From assembly GCA_016744795.1 (NCBI GenBank), contig JADGDR010000005.1, positions 156,257-220,256 of the forward strand: a stretch of DNA of 64,000 nucleotides. The letters are read 5' to 3'. Positions 36,730-47,091 of the stretch are shown one piece after another. The notes below the pieces were generated by a model that saw nothing but the letters and a program-made list of their open reading frames with translations, made no database searches and had not been told where the DNA came from. Source of the DNA: Sulfurospirillum sp. GTDB taxonomy: Bacteria > Campylobacterota > Campylobacteria > Campylobacterales > Sulfurospirillaceae. A program made the translations under genes and the position numbers. The number at the start of each line of letters is the position of its first letter. The first letter of the stretch is position 1.

Positions 36730-37962
36730 ATGAAATCATTACCAATTTTACTAAGAAACCCAAAAATACTTCTTATAGGAGGAGGTACAGTTTCTTTTCA
36801 AAAAGCAACTGTTCTTCATAATAACAACATAGATTTTGAAATTATATCAGAAGATTATATAGCTGAATTTGACTCTTTACATGTAAAGAAATCTATACAA
36901 AAATTTGAACTTTCATATACTTATGGTTTTGGATTTGTTATTGATGCTACGGGAAATAACAATGTAGCTGAGTTGCTTTTAAAAAATAAAAAGTTTTTAT
37001 TAAATGTAGTGGATAAACCAGAGTTATGTGATTTTTACTTTAGCTCTCTTCTTAATTATGGAAAGTTAAAAATTGCAATTTCAAGTGATGGTTCATCTCC
37101 CACTGCAACACAAGTAGTAAGAGAAGAGATAAAAAAAATTATTCCAAAAGATATAGATGATTTTTGTCAAATTCAAGCAAAACAAAGAGCTATTGGAATT
37201 ATCGATAAAATTAAAGCAAAAAAAGAGTGTAAGAAGTATTTTAAATCTGTCTATCTTATTGGCTGTGGTTTAGGTGATGCAGAACTTTTGACTATAAAAG
37301 CATATAAAACAATGCAAATAGTTGATATTGCCTTGTATGATCATCTTATTACTGATGAGATACTTGAACTTTTACCTTTACATGTAAAGAAAATTTTTGT
37401 TGGTAAAAAAAAAGGTGCCCATTCAAAAACTCAAGAAGAGATAAATAAGTTAATTCTATCATATGCAAAAGAAGGATTAAAAGTAGCTAGGCTAAAAAGT
37501 GGTGATCCTTATATTTTTGGTCGTGGGGCAGAAGAGGCTAGAGAACTTATAGAAGCTGGTTATAGAGTGGAAGTCATAAATGGTCTGTCTTCAAGTATAG
37601 CAGGAGTTGCAATGGCAGGCATACCAGTAACTGCAAGAGATTATGCGACTAACTTTTCAGTTGTATCAGCTCATTTAAAAGGCTCTCTTATAAATCTTGA
37701 TTGGATTCATCTTTTGGAAATAAAAAACCATACCACTGTGGTTCTTATGGGACTTAGTCTATGTAAACATATTCAAGAAGAAGCTTTAAAAATTGGAGTT
37801 TGTAAAGATACAGAAGTAGCCATAATCTCAAATGCATCAAGAGTCAATCAAAAAGTAAAAATCACTACTTTAGAGTCTTTACATGTAGACTCTTTAGATA
37901 TGCTTAGTCCTGCTGTTTTAGTATTTGGCAAAGTAGTAAATTTAGCTAAGATTTTGGGTTAA
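36730..37962 (+). CDS. cysG: Siroheme synthase (precorrin-2 dehydrogenase/ferrochelatase fused to uroporphyrinogen-III methyltransferase)
   Basis: 410 aa, about 45 shorter than E. coli CysG. N-terminal CysG_A domain: NAD site KILLIGGGTVSFQKA (about residue 13), FVIDATGNNNVAELL and AISSDGSSPTATQVVREEI (about 118). C-terminal methyltransferase: VYLIGCGLGDAELLTIKAYK (about 174), YDHLITDEIL, RLKSGDPYIFGRGAEEARE (about 255) and GIPVTARDYA. It makes siroheme for the sulfite reductase 1.8 kb upstream. Two exact TTTACATGTAAA words (36876-36887 and 37377-37388) lie in the gene, each read as LHVK, and a near copy gives LHVD. Confidence 0.93.
   Translation: MKSLPILLRNPKILLIGGGTVSFQKATVLHNNNIDFEIISEDYIAEFDSLHVKKSIQKFELSYTYGFGFVIDATGNNNVAELLLKNKKFLLNVVDKPELCDFYFSSLLNYGKLKIAISSDGSSPTATQVVREEIKKIIPKDIDDFCQIQAKQRAIGIIDKIKAKKECKKYFKSVYLIGCGLGDAELLTIKAYKTMQIVDIALYDHLITDEILELLPLHVKKIFVGKKKGAHSKTQEEINKLILSYAKEGLKVARLKSGDPYIFGRGAEEARELIEAGYRVEVINGLSSSIAGVAMAGIPVTARDYATNFSVVSAHLKGSLINLDWIHLLEIKNHTTVVLMGLSLCKHIQEEALKIGVCKDTEVAIISNASRVNQKVKITTLESLHVDSLDMLSPAVLVFGKVVNLAKILG
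36876..37889. repeat. Three TTTACATGTAAA-type words inside cysG
   Basis: Exact copies at 36876-36887 and 37377-37388 and TTTACATGTAGA at 37878-37889, all in frame with LHV(K/D). The first is a 16-bp palindrome when its flanks (TC...GA) are counted. Confidence 0.85.
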
Positions 37963-38926
37963 TTTTAGAAGAAATATAGTCAATAATCCTCTGCTCTAAC
38001 CAGTATTTAGGTTTAAATATCGTGCCACTTATAAATCCAACATGTCCACCATGTTCGTGTACTTCTAAGTTTATATCGCTAGAAAGCTCGTTTTTAGAAG
38101 GTAAAATTTCTTCTGTCATAAACGGATCATCCTTAGCATGAATTATGAGAGTAGGTGTCTTTATCTTTATAAGATACTGTTTTGCTGAAGAGAGTCTGTA
38201 ATACTCTTTTGCTGTACCAAAACCATGAATTTTAGCTGTATAAGCATCATCAAAAGCCCAAAGTGTTTTTATGTTATTTATATCTCTTTTTTCAAGATTA
38301 ATTAAACTTTGCATTGGATGATATTTATACTTTTCATGTAAAGAAGCTTTTAAGTGATCTAGTAAATGTTTTTGATAAATTTTAGCACAACCTTTATTTA
38401 TAGTGTTTGCACTAATATCTAGTTGCATTGGAGCACAAATTGATATAGCAGAAATTAATGGAGATTTATCTCCCCACTCTCCTAAAAGTTTTAAAAGCAT
38501 ATTGCCACCTAAGGAGTAACCCACTGCATGAAGTTGGTTTTTTGGATAACGCTTTGCTAAACTTTCTATCCATGCTTTTGCATCAGCTGTATCACCACTA
38601 TGATAGGCACGTGGTAGTCTATTGTTTTTTTCAGAACAACCTCTAAAGTGCATCAATACAGAACTAATGCCTGCTTTTTTTAAAGAGTTCATAATACCTT
38701 GAACATATGAAGATTTATATGATCCTTCAAGTCCATGAAAAAGTACAACAATACTTCTAGAATCAGTTGGTGGTTTTTCACACCAAAAACACTCTACAAA
38801 ATCCCCATCTGCTAACTCAAAAATTTCATTGTGAGTTTGAAGTTGAATCTGTTTTCTAAAGAGTGCAGGGTAAAGCGTTTGGAAATGTCTATTTTTTAAT
38901 CCAAAAGCAGGTTTAAATTTTTTCAT
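37946..38926 (-). CDS. YheT-family alpha/beta hydrolase
   Basis: 326 aa. RHFQTLYPALFRK near the N-terminus is the YheT start, followed by VLFHGLEGSYKSSYVQGI (oxyanion side, about residue 62), VLMHFRGCSEKNNRLPRAYHSGDTAD, the nucleophile elbow GYSLGGNML (Ser about 145), an Asp at IIHAKDDPFM (about 270) and His at HEHGGHVGFISG (about 295). The triad is complete; the natural ester or lipid substrate is unknown. Its 3' end overlaps the convergent cysG end by 17 bp, and it is packed 0 bp after gpx, so the two are cotranscribed. Confidence 0.87.
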   Translation of the reverse strand: MKKFKPAFGLKNRHFQTLYPALFRKQIQLQTHNEIFELADGDFVECFWCEKPPTDSRSIVVLFHGLEGSYKSSYVQGIMNSLKKAGISSVLMHFRGCSEKNNRLPRAYHSGDTADAKAWIESLAKRYPKNQLHAVGYSLGGNMLLKLLGEWGDKSPLISAISICAPMQLDISANTINKGCAKIYQKHLLDHLKASLHEKYKYHPMQSLINLEKRDINNIKTLWAFDDAYTAKIHGFGTAKEYYRLSSAKQYLIKIKTPTLIIHAKDDPFMTEEILPSKNELSSDINLEVHEHGGHVGFISGTIFKPKYWLEQRIIDYISSKINPKS

Positions 38927-39409
38927 TTATTTTTTTAACAACTCTTCTATATCTTGTTTGATAGATTCAGGGGTAGTCGCTGGTGCATAACGCTTGATTA
39001 TATTACCATTTTGGTCAACTAAAAATTTTGTAAAGTTCCACTTAATACCCTCAGTTCCTAAGAAGCCTCTTTTTTTACCTTTTAAGTACTTATAAAGTGG
39101 ATTTGCATCTGGTCCATTAACTGTTGTTTTAGCAAACATATCAAAGCTTACTTTATAGTTATTTTGGCAAAACTCTTTTATATCTTTATTTGTACCTTTT
39201 TCTTGTTGGTTAAATTCATTAGTTGGAAAAGCTAGTATTCTTAACCCATCTTCTTTAAACTCTTTATATAGATTCTGAAAACCAGTATATTGAGGTGTCA
39301 TGCCACATGTACTTGCTACATTTACTATCAAAAGTACTTTGTTTTTATATATATTCATAGAAATATCTTTTCCATCTATACTTTTAACTGTAAAATCATA
39401 AATCATCAT
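38927..39409 (-). CDS. Glutathione peroxidase-like thiol peroxidase
   Basis: 160 aa. NVASTCGMTPQYTGFQNLY (about residue 30) carries the peroxidatic residue as Cys rather than selenocysteine, followed by FPTNEFNQQEKGTN (Gln of the tetrad, about 68) and the conserved IKWNFTKFLVDQNG (about 125). Cysteine forms usually use thioredoxin, so it probably reduces organic hydroperoxides in the cytosol. AAGGA precedes two adjacent ATGs at 39409. First gene of a two-gene unit with the YheT hydrolase. Confidence 0.9.
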   Translation of the reverse strand: MMIYDFTVKSIDGKDISMNIYKNKVLLIVNVASTCGMTPQYTGFQNLYKEFKEDGLRILAFPTNEFNQQEKGTNKDIKEFCQNNYKVSFDMFAKTTVNGPDANPLYKYLKGKKRGFLGTEGIKWNFTKFLVDQNGNIIKRYAPATTPESIKQDIEELLKK

Positions 39410-39465
39410 TTTTACATCCTTTGTGTAGCATTTTATCTAAACAAAGTTAATACAATTGATAATCA

Positions 39466-39495
39466 AAGTGCCAAACAACAAACTTCTTGGCACTT
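39466..39495 (-). terminator. Terminator after the chemoreceptor gene
   Basis: Minus-strand 9-bp stem (plus-strand arms AAGTGCCAA and TTGGCACTT) with a 12-nt loop, 10 bp beyond the chemoreceptor stop, followed on the minus strand by a T-rich stretch. Confidence 0.65.
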
Positions 39496-39505
39496 AAAAA
39501 ATATA

Positions 39506-41197
39506 CTAAGTTCTAAAGCCACTAAGTTTATTGTTGAGTGATTCAGTCATTTTGTTCATATGTTCAGCTGCACTTGCAATCTCTTCTACGCTACGTGCAT
39601 TTTGCGTAGATATGTCATTCATTTCACTTACACCTTCAATCATAATTCCTATCTCATCACCAGTTTGTATGTAACTGATTACGGTTTGATCAGCCATGCC
39701 AGTTGCCCTATTCATAACAACAGATAACTCTTTGATCTTATTTTCCACTCCAGTTGCTGTATAACTTAACTCTTCTACTTTTTTGGAGTTAGTACCCATC
39801 TGTTCACTGGAATCCATAATAGACTGAACTATAACACTAATTGTTGAATTAATCTCAATAAGAGATTTTTGTGTACGTTCTGCTAATTGACGAACTTCAT
39901 CAGCAACAACAGCAAACCCACGTCCATGCTCACCTGCTCTAGCAGCTTCAATAGCTGCATTAAGAGCTAAAAGATTGGTTTGGTCTGCAATGTCACCTAT
40001 AACTTGGAGTACATCTTTAACTTGCTCAGTATCTTGACTTAGCTGCTGAATTTTATGCGCTAATTCTATCTCTATGGCTGCACTTTCTTTAATATCATCA
40101 GTAAGATTGAGAATTGCTTCATTTGCTTCATTTAAGAAAGTGTTTGCTTCTTCTAATTCGTTTTTAGAAGATTTTGCCTCTTTAACATTTATACCTATTC
40201 CTTCTCTCATACTATTGGCTTGTTCAGTTGTTTTATTAACAATATCAGTAGAGTTTTCAACTAATCTTCCAACTTCTAAAGCAGTAGTAGAAAGTTCATG
40301 AGATATTGAAGAGTTTTCATTTGAGAGATTTTTTGCATCTGCAATTAAAATACGTACTTTTTTTATAAAAATATTTATTCCTTGACTAGCTTTTGCAATT
40401 TCATCTTTTCCTCTTACCTCCAATTGTTTTGTTAAGTCACCATCTCCTTGAGAGAGGTCTTCAGTCCTTTTTATTAACATTTCAAGAGGATTAGTTACAC
40501 TTTTTTTAATACTAATATATATAAGTATTAAACTTATTAGAATAATTCCTAAAGATATTAATATGAAAAATACAATATGTTCCGAAATCTCTTTATCGCT
40601 TTGTTTTTTTATTATAATCAGTTCTTTTTTTACATTGTCTACATATACACCAGTCCCCATCATCCATTGGTATGGTTCAAAATTAATACCATAGGCAATT
40701 TTGGGTTCATGATTATTATTACTACCTTTTGGCCACAAATATTCCACAATTCCACCACCATTTTTAGCAGTTTTTATAAGCTCTTGAACTAAAAATACGC
40801 CATTTTTATCTTTTAAATTATTTAGGTTTTTACCCTCAAGTGAAGGTTTAGTTGGTAATGCCACGTTGACTCCATCGTAAGTATAAATAAATAAATAACC
40901 ACTTTTATCTTCAAAAAAACGTACATTTTTAATGCTATCTTTAAGTGCTTTTTTTATTTCATCGTCACTTGCATTGTCTTTTTTCATTCGCTCATAAGTT
41001 GCTTGAAATAATCCTTTAAAAATACTCACCTCATTTTTTAGTTCTTTTTTTCGAGCATCATATGCACTTTTTTCTGCTTGTTTTATGAAAAAGGAAGCCT
41101 CTTTATTTAAAACATCATAGGCTAAGCCTATTAAAGCTATTCCAATTAAAAAGAGTGCTATAGTTGTAGATATAATAACCCTAGTTGAAATCTTCAT
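39506..41197 (-). CDS. Methyl-accepting chemotaxis protein with Cache sensor
   Basis: 563 aa. TM1 (about 8-28), periplasmic single-Cache-type domain (about 35-195; [29 protein letters not shown] and [20 protein letters not shown]), TM2 (about 208-230), HAMP (about 232-285) and the signalling domain with the conserved hairpin tip [40 protein letters not shown] (about 405-445). No C-terminal CheR-binding pentapeptide is visible. The ligand is probably a small carboxylate by analogy with sCache_2 receptors; not shown. Monocistronic. Confidence 0.92.
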   Translation of the reverse strand: MKISTRVIISTTIALFLIGIALIGLAYDVLNKEASFFIKQAEKSAYDARKKELKNEVSIFKGLFQATYERMKKDNASDDEIKKALKDSIKNVRFFEDKSGYLFIYTYDGVNVALPTKPSLEGKNLNNLKDKNGVFLVQELIKTAKNGGGIVEYLWPKGSNNNHEPKIAYGINFEPYQWMMGTGVYVDNVKKELIIIKKQSDKEISEHIVFFILISLGIILISLILIYISIKKSVTNPLEMLIKRTEDLSQGDGDLTKQLEVRGKDEIAKASQGINIFIKKVRILIADAKNLSNENSSISHELSTTALEVGRLVENSTDIVNKTTEQANSMREGIGINVKEAKSSKNELEEANTFLNEANEAILNLTDDIKESAAIEIELAHKIQQLSQDTEQVKDVLQVIGDIADQTNLLALNAAIEAARAGEHGRGFAVVADEVRQLAERTQKSLIEINSTISVIVQSIMDSSEQMGTNSKKVEELSYTATGVENKIKELSVVMNRATGMADQTVISYIQTGDEIGIMIEGVSEMNDISTQNARSVEEIASAAEHMNKMTESLNNKLSGFRT

Positions 41198-41407
41198 AAT
41201 ATTATCCTTTTTGTTTAATAATTATATAAAATTATATCACATAAGTGAGCACATACTAAGTCTTTTTATGTTTTTAGCATTATTTTATTATTTTATTATT
41301 AATTTTACTCATAATGAATAAATTATATGAATAAATCGTGCTAATTTGAAAAATATTTTATTTATTTAAACTATTATTAAGTTTTATGAGAGATATTTAT
41401 TATTTTA

Positions 41408-41457
41408 ATTCTTTATACTTCCAATTAGTATTCAAAATTAATTAAAGGATAAGGAAA
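41408..41457 (+). promoter_or_regulatory. Putative assT promoter and ribosome site
   Basis: TATACT (41414-41419) preceded by TTCTT is a possible -10, and AAAGGATAAGGA lies just before the ATG at 41462. The 200 bp upstream (41198-41407) is extremely AT-rich and holds no other feature I can see. Confidence 0.45.
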
Positions 41458-41461
41458 AAAC

Positions 41462-43258
41462 ATGAAAATATCTCAAGTAGTTTCATCTATAGCTTTGGCT
41501 GCTATAGTTACAACAGGAGTTTCTTTTATTGCACCAATACAAGTGAATAGTGCAGTATTAGATATAAAGGATTTTAGTCAAGGAAATTTAGGCACAGTTT
41601 ATATTAATCCTTACAATGTAGCACCACTGACTGCAATTATCAATAGAGCTGGAAAAAATATTGAAAAAATACATGTTCGTGTTATTGCTAAGAAAGGTGG
41701 AGTTGATGTTAGTTACAGTGTATCTCGTGGTGCATTATTAAACCATGATGGTATCCCAGTATTTGGGTTATATTCTGATTATACTAATAAAGTAGAAGTT
41801 ACTTATTTATACATGGGGAAAAAACAAAAAGAGATTTATAAAATTCAAACAGCACCTATTGCTGGTGTAGTTAGAGATGGTAGATTTGGTAGTTTTCCTA
41901 ATCGTGTAGTAAAAAAAGTAGCTAAAGGATTTGAAAATCGTCTTTATTTCATTAACCATACTCTTGAATCAGTCCATCGTCCTCTTCAATGGTTAGGAGG
42001 TTCAGGTGCCGCTCAATGGAATGATTATACTGAAAATTTTATTGTTGATACAAAAGGTGAAATTCGTTGGTACTTAGATTACAAACAATTTTATGATCGT
42101 ACTGAAAGAAATGTTGACAAAGGTGGTATGGTAATGGGGATTCATCAGTTAGATAATGGTGATATTGCTTTTACACAAGCACAAAAATATTTCCGTTATG
42201 ATTTGATGGGTAAAAAAGTTTTTGAAAGAAAATTGCCATTTGGTTATATTGATTCAAGTCACGAGACTCTTACCATGGATAATGGACATATGCTTTTACG
42301 TGTTGCTAAATATCACTATAAACTTCCTAATGGTAAAACAGTTAATACAGTTCGTGATCATATTATTGAAGTAGATGAAACAGGTAAAGTTGTTGAAGAG
42401 TGGTCTCTACCTAAAATTTTTGGAAAGAATCAAATGCGTAAAAATTTAATTATGGCACTTGATGCACGAGCTGTATGTCTAAATGTAGACATGAATGCTC
42501 ACGAAATTGAAGTTAAAGATGATCTCCCTTATGGTGATATTACCTCAACAGGGGCTGGACGTAACTGGGCACATGTTAATAGTATGGAATATGATAAACA
42601 AGATGATTCTATCATACTTTCTTTACGTCATCAAGGTATAGTTAAGATTACTCGTGACAAAAAAATCAAATGGATTATGGCAAGTGCCGAGGGATGGTCA
42701 AAAGAGTTTAAAGCAAAAATCCTTAAACCAATTGACTCCAATGGTAAATCAATTATTTGTGAAGATAACGGAAATACATGCCCTGGCTATATAAATGAAA
42801 AAGGTGGATTCGATTGGACATGGACACAGCATACGGCATGGTTAAGTAAACGTGGTACTAATACTGGTTATATAAAAACACTTAGTGTCTTTGACAATGG
42901 TGATGGACGTGGCATGGAACAGCCTGCAATGAAATCAGATAAATATTCTCGTGCTGTTGAGTATGTGATTGATGAAAAAAATATGACTATTAAACAAACA
43001 TGGGAATTTGGTAAGCAAAGAGGGTTTGATTGGTATAGTGCAGTAACAAGTAATGTTGAATATGACGCAAAGAAAAAAACATACCATACAACTAGTGCAA
43101 ATGTTAATTTACTAACACCAAAGAATACTAAAGCTGTCGTATTAGAAATAGATCCTAAAACAAATGAAATTAAGTTTGAAATGGATGTTGTGACACTTGA
43201 CAAAGCTGGTATCACTTATAGAACATTAGTTATAGATCCAGAAATATTTAAATACTAA
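41462..43258 (+). CDS. assT: Periplasmic arylsulfate sulfotransferase (AssT)
   Basis: 598 aa with a Sec signal peptide (about residues 1-28, ending near VNSA). The rest is the six-bladed beta-propeller Arylsulfotrans family: an N-terminal beta-sandwich (30-140), then VDTKGEIRWYLDYKQF (about 197), HQLDNGDIAFTQAQKYFRYDLMG, HEIEVKDDLPYGDIT and GRNWAHVNSMEYD (about 365), the last with a His that fits the catalytic histidine carrying the sulfohistidine intermediate. PAPS-independent: it moves sulfate between phenolic compounds. dsbL and dsbI follow directly, as in uropathogenic E. coli, because the fold needs an internal disulfide. Confidence 0.92.
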   Translation: MKISQVVSSIALAAIVTTGVSFIAPIQVNSAVLDIKDFSQGNLGTVYINPYNVAPLTAIINRAGKNIEKIHVRVIAKKGGVDVSYSVSRGALLNHDGIPVFGLYSDYTNKVEVTYLYMGKKQKEIYKIQTAPIAGVVRDGRFGSFPNRVVKKVAKGFENRLYFINHTLESVHRPLQWLGGSGAAQWNDYTENFIVDTKGEIRWYLDYKQFYDRTERNVDKGGMVMGIHQLDNGDIAFTQAQKYFRYDLMGKKVFERKLPFGYIDSSHETLTMDNGHMLLRVAKYHYKLPNGKTVNTVRDHIIEVDETGKVVEEWSLPKIFGKNQMRKNLIMALDARAVCLNVDMNAHEIEVKDDLPYGDITSTGAGRNWAHVNSMEYDKQDDSIILSLRHQGIVKITRDKKIKWIMASAEGWSKEFKAKILKPIDSNGKSIICEDNGNTCPGYINEKGGFDWTWTQHTAWLSKRGTNTGYIKTLSVFDNGDGRGMEQPAMKSDKYSRAVEYVIDEKNMTIKQTWEFGKQRGFDWYSAVTSNVEYDAKKKTYHTTSANVNLLTPKNTKAVVLEIDPKTNEIKFEMDVVTLDKAGITYRTLVIDPEIFKY

Positions 43259-43272
43259 TAAAAAGGAATAAG

Positions 43273-43917
43273 ATGTTAATAAAAAAAGCAATAACAGCAT
43301 TATGTATAAGTGCCGTAGCACTATTTGGAGGAGATTTTAAGGAAGGGGTCAATTATAAGACTCTTGAAACTCCTTTGTCAGTTGAAAAAGGAACGATTGT
43401 AAAAGTATGGAGTTTTACCTGCCCTTTTTGTTATAAATATGATAAAGCAGTAACACAAAAAGTAATTTCTTCTATTCCTGATGTTAACTTTGAAGTGTGG
43501 CACTTAAAAACTAAAGGAAAATATGGACAGCAAGGTTCAAACTTAATGGCAGTTGCACGTGCTCGTGATATTGCATCTGGTATTAAAAGTCCTCTTGACA
43601 AAAAAGGCTTTTTAAAGAAAATGAAGTTTACCTACTACAAAGCATATCATAATAAGAAGTTACGTTGGGCTAATGGTGAAGATTCTTACTATAAGGCAGG
43701 TTTTAAACTTTTGGGTTTAGATAAAGCAGGTTTTATAAAAGAACTTGCAGCTTCTGGTGCTCAAAAGCTTTTGAAAAGGTGGGATGCTGCTTACCCTGTA
43801 GCAAAAATACAAGGAATTCCTGGATTTGTAGTTAATGGTAAATATCTTCTTATGACTCAGAAGATTAAAGACCGTAATTACATGATTAGCCTTATAAAAT
43901 ATCTACTAGTTAAGTGA
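43273..43917 (+). CDS. dsbL: DsbA-like thiol:disulfide oxidase (DsbL type)
   Basis: 214 aa with an N-terminal signal peptide (ALCISAVALFGG, to about residue 20). Thioredoxin fold: VKVWSFTCPFCYKYDKAV (about residue 52, CPFC active site) and the cis-Pro region KIQGIPGFVVNGKYLL (about 178). It should oxidise AssT in the periplasm and be reoxidised by DsbI. It sits 14 bp after assT and 10 bp before dsbI. Confidence 0.9.
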   Translation: MLIKKAITALCISAVALFGGDFKEGVNYKTLETPLSVEKGTIVKVWSFTCPFCYKYDKAVTQKVISSIPDVNFEVWHLKTKGKYGQQGSNLMAVARARDIASGIKSPLDKKGFLKKMKFTYYKAYHNKKLRWANGEDSYYKAGFKLLGLDKAGFIKELAASGAQKLLKRWDAAYPVAKIQGIPGFVVNGKYLLMTQKIKDRNYMISLIKYLLVK

Positions 43918-43927
43918 GAAATATTTG

Positions 43928-44605
43928 ATGTTTAATATAAAACAATATTGGGATGCTTTAAAAGCATCTCCAATTCAAACAGTTGCAAAATGGCAAGATA
44001 ATAGGTTTTTGTGGTTGTTAATGGCAACGGCTTCTTTAAGTTTGATTGTTGTTGCACATAGTCTTTTTCAAAACTATATATATATGGCTCCATGCGAGCA
44101 ATGTGTATATATAAGATTTGCTTTCTTTTGCATGGTATTTGGTGGTGCGATAGCAGCTGTAAACCCTAAAATATTAATCTTAAAAATTATTGGTTATATT
44201 TTAGCATTTTGGGGAATTATTCAAGGAATTATGTATTCAATAAAACTAAATATTATCCATCATGCCGCTCATGGAGATGATCCATTTGGTGTGCAAGGAT
44301 GTTCTGCAGAACCTAGTTTTCCTTTAGGTTTAGCACTAGATAAATGGTTTCCTAATTGGTTTAATCCAACAGGGGATTGTGGTTTTGATAGTGCCATTCC
44401 CCCTGAAGGTATTGAGCTTAGTGGTTTACAACAATGGTTAGTAGATTTTTACGCTGATGGTTGGTATCTAATTCCTTCTGCGCAGTTGGTAAATATGGCA
44501 CAGGCTTGTTTATTTGCGTTTATTGTCTGTTTTTGTTTCTTAGGTGCTATGTTTGTATCTTGGATTATTAGAGATTTTATTCTTCAAATAAAGGATAATA
44601 GGTGA
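43928..44605 (+). CDS. dsbI: DsbB-like membrane quinone oxidoreductase (DsbI type)
   Basis: 225 aa from the ATG at 43928 (a TTG lies one codon before). Four main membrane spans; first periplasmic Cys pair as [11 protein letters not shown] (about residue 55), second pair in the long loop [10 protein letters not shown]...GDCGFDSAI (about 120-155). The extended loop and the AssT/DsbL context mark the DsbI branch. It passes electrons from DsbL to the quinone pool. Its stop overlaps the chemoreceptor start by 4 bp (GTGA). Confidence 0.88.
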   Translation: MFNIKQYWDALKASPIQTVAKWQDNRFLWLLMATASLSLIVVAHSLFQNYIYMAPCEQCVYIRFAFFCMVFGGAIAAVNPKILILKIIGYILAFWGIIQGIMYSIKLNIIHHAAHGDDPFGVQGCSAEPSFPLGLALDKWFPNWFNPTGDCGFDSAIPPEGIELSGLQQWLVDFYADGWYLIPSAQLVNMAQACLFAFIVCFCFLGAMFVSWIIRDFILQIKDNR

Positions 44606-46491
44606 GTATTCAAAAAAAAATTCTACTTCTAATTATGGGAGGTATGATAATTGGCTTTGGAGTATTTTTAAGCATTAATTATTTAATGATACAAGAAGTT
44701 ACTACGTTAGAAATACATAATAAGTTAAAAGGCAAGGTAGGAAACTTAACTCATTCTATTGAAGAATGGTTATTAAATAAAAAAATTATTCTTGAAGTTA
44801 TGTCTAAAAATATAAAAAAACTTGAAAATAAAAGTGATGAGAATATACATAAAATTATGTATCAAGGAATGCAGAGTGCAAATGTAAGAGGAGCTATTAC
44901 TTATCTTTCTGATAAACCACTATATGATATTCCTTTTTCTTCTACTCAAAATCGCATAAGTGCTGAAGTATTTAAAAACCGTATGGTATATCAAACAGCA
45001 AAATCAAATAACTTTAAATTCAGTATGCCAAATCCTTTTTTAAGCCCAGATAGTGGAGATTTGATTTTAGTAATGAGTGCTCCTATTGAAAGAGATAGTT
45101 TAAGTGCCTTTATTATAAGTTTAAAAACAGTACAAAATAGAGTTTCCCAAACAAAATTTAAAGGTGGATTTGCAACCTTAATTAACAAAAATATGGAAAT
45201 TATTTTTTCTGATGAAAAAGAGTTAATAGGAAAAAAAATAAGTACTTTTATACCAGAATTTGATTGGATAGAAGAAAAAATGTCTAAAGAAAAATCAGGC
45301 TGGTTAGAGTATTCAGTAGATGAAAAAGAAAAAATAATGGTATTTGATACTATTGAATTAACTGATTGGAAAGTTATGGTAAGTATTGATAAAGATGTAG
45401 CCTTTGAAAATTTATACAATCAAACTACTAAATTATTATTAATAAGTTTAACTTTTTTGATCATAGGAACATTAGGAATTTTTGCATTATTAAAACGCCA
45501 GTTTAAACCACTAGATTCTTTGCAAAGAATGGTGAAAAATCTTTCTTCTGGAGAAGGTGATTTAACACAACGTTTAGATGTAAAAGGAAAAGATGAATTA
45601 GCTGATATTGCAAATTCTGTAAATATTTTTATAGAAAGAATACAAGATGTAATTGTTAGAGCAAAAGAAACAAGCAGTGAAAATGCTTCTATATCACATG
45701 AACTTTCAATAACATCATTATCAGTAGGAAAGCGCTCAGAAGAAGAGAGTAAAGTCGTCTCAACAAGTGCACAAGCTGGTAATATAGTAGTAAAGAAAAT
45801 TTTAACTTCGGTAGAAAGAGTTAAACAAAATAGTGAACAGTTAGATCTTGCTAATAATAATTTTCAAAATATACAAAAAGAGATGAATACTTTAAACATA
45901 GAACTTCAGCATAGTTCACAAAAAGAGGTAGAATTAGCAAGTAAACTTCAAGTTACTTCTCAAAATACAGAAGAAGTAAAAAATGTATTGACTGTTATAG
46001 CTGATATTGCAGATCAAACTAATCTTTTAGCATTAAATGCTGCCATAGAAGCTGCTAGAGCGGGAGAACATGGTAAAGGTTTTGCTGTTGTTGCTGATGA
46101 AGTTCGAAAACTAGCAGAGAGAACACAAAGTTCTTTAACAGAAATAAACACAACTATAAATATAGTAGTGCAATCTATATTAGAAGCAAGTCAAGAAATG
46201 AATGATAACTCGCAAGATATCATAAAACTCTCAGAGATATCTTCTAATCTAGAGTTCATAATAATTGATAATGCTAAAATTTTGGAAGAAAATATTCAAA
46301 GTAATCATAAAAGTATCCAAGAGACTTTACATGTAAATGAATCTATAAATAATATTATAAATAAAATTGAAGAGGTGAATGCTATTTCTAGTGCAAATAT
46401 GAGAAGCATAGAAGAAGTAGCAAGTGCAAGTGAACACTTATCTTCTATGACTATTCAACTTGATACTGAACTAGGACAGTTTAAAGTGTAA
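44602..46491 (+). CDS. Methyl-accepting chemotaxis protein, cotranscribed with assT-dsbL-dsbI
   Basis: 629 aa. TM1 (about 8-28), a large double-Cache-like periplasmic domain (about 35-275; [21 protein letters not shown]), TM2 (about 276-297), HAMP (to about 350) and signalling domain with tip [40 protein letters not shown] (about 470-510). GTG start at 44602 overlaps dsbI by 4 bp, so it is made with the sulfotransferase system and may sense a related aromatic or sulfated compound; this is inference. One exact TTTACATGTAAA word (46326-46337) is read as LHVN. A strong terminator follows. Confidence 0.92.
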   Translation: MSIQKKILLLIMGGMIIGFGVFLSINYLMIQEVTTLEIHNKLKGKVGNLTHSIEEWLLNKKIILEVMSKNIKKLENKSDENIHKIMYQGMQSANVRGAITYLSDKPLYDIPFSSTQNRISAEVFKNRMVYQTAKSNNFKFSMPNPFLSPDSGDLILVMSAPIERDSLSAFIISLKTVQNRVSQTKFKGGFATLINKNMEIIFSDEKELIGKKISTFIPEFDWIEEKMSKEKSGWLEYSVDEKEKIMVFDTIELTDWKVMVSIDKDVAFENLYNQTTKLLLISLTFLIIGTLGIFALLKRQFKPLDSLQRMVKNLSSGEGDLTQRLDVKGKDELADIANSVNIFIERIQDVIVRAKETSSENASISHELSITSLSVGKRSEEESKVVSTSAQAGNIVVKKILTSVERVKQNSEQLDLANNNFQNIQKEMNTLNIELQHSSQKEVELASKLQVTSQNTEEVKNVLTVIADIADQTNLLALNAAIEAARAGEHGKGFAVVADEVRKLAERTQSSLTEINTTINIVVQSILEASQEMNDNSQDIIKLSEISSNLEFIIIDNAKILEENIQSNHKSIQETLHVNESINNIINKIEEVNAISSANMRSIEEVASASEHLSSMTIQLDTELGQFKV

Positions 46492-46508
46492 GTTTTATAA
46501 AAATATTT

Positions 46509-46542
46509 TATCAAAGAAAATATATAAATATTTTCTTTGATA
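46509..46542 (+). terminator. Terminator of the assT-dsbL-dsbI-chemoreceptor operon
   Basis: Perfect 15-bp AT-rich stem TATCAAAGAAAATAT / ATATTTTCTTTGATA with a 4-nt loop, 18 bp after the stop. Confidence 0.75.
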
Positions 46543-46643
46543 TATTAGAATTAATAGTTTTTAAGTATTTTTTAAGTTAGATGTTAGATTTTTATTATAT
46601 ACTTTAGTTAATATATAAAGATACTTGATTAAAGGGGAAAACA

Positions 46644-47072
46644 ATGAAAAAATTCACTATTATATTAATTATTTTAATGAGTTTAATAATTGTTATACGC
46701 TTTTTTAATAACGAACATGTAAAAATCAAAAATAAAATACTTAGCAAAACTTTTTTAAAACAAAATATTCCTATTATAGATATACGTACTAAAAGAGAAT
46801 GGCGGGAGACAGGAGTATTGCCAAATAGTTATTTAATTACTTTTTATAAAGAAAATAAAAGTTTTAATGAAAAAGAGTTCATGCAAAAACTAGAAAAGAT
46901 AGTAACAAAAAAAGATACATTTGCAATTCTTTGTCGTTCAGGGAACAGATCTAATAGAGTTTCAAGATTTTTAAACTCTAAAGGATTTATCAATGTTATC
47001 AATTTATCTGGTGGGATAAAACAGGGTATAAAAAATAAAGTGAATTTTAATAATTTACAAAACAATATTTAA
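46644..47072 (+). CDS. Membrane-anchored rhodanese-domain protein
   Basis: 142 aa. N-terminal anchor (IILIILMSLIIVIRFF, residues 5-20) followed by a rhodanese domain: IPIIDIRTKREWRETGVLPNS (about residue 45) and the active loop ILCRSGNRSNRVSRFL (about 100) with the catalytic Cys, then GFINVINLSGGI. Predicted to lie outside the cytoplasm and transfer sulfane sulfur. It precedes a kinase/regulator pair by 19 bp and could be cotranscribed with it. Confidence 0.87.
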   Translation: MKKFTIILIILMSLIIVIRFFNNEHVKIKNKILSKTFLKQNIPIIDIRTKREWRETGVLPNSYLITFYKENKSFNEKEFMQKLEKIVTKKDTFAILCRSGNRSNRVSRFLNSKGFINVINLSGGIKQGIKNKVNFNNLQNNI

Positions 47073-47091
47073 CTTTATAGAGTATTGAAAT

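Noticed and set aside
37401..37420. Run of nine A in cysG as a phase-variation tract
   Set aside because: It codes for a Lys run in a conserved-length, in-frame gene and siroheme synthase is a housekeeping function; A-runs are common at this base composition.
44991..45419. 142-aa minus-strand frame inside the second chemoreceptor gene
   Set aside because: Antisense to a well-supported coding sequence, with no ribosome site or recognisable domain.
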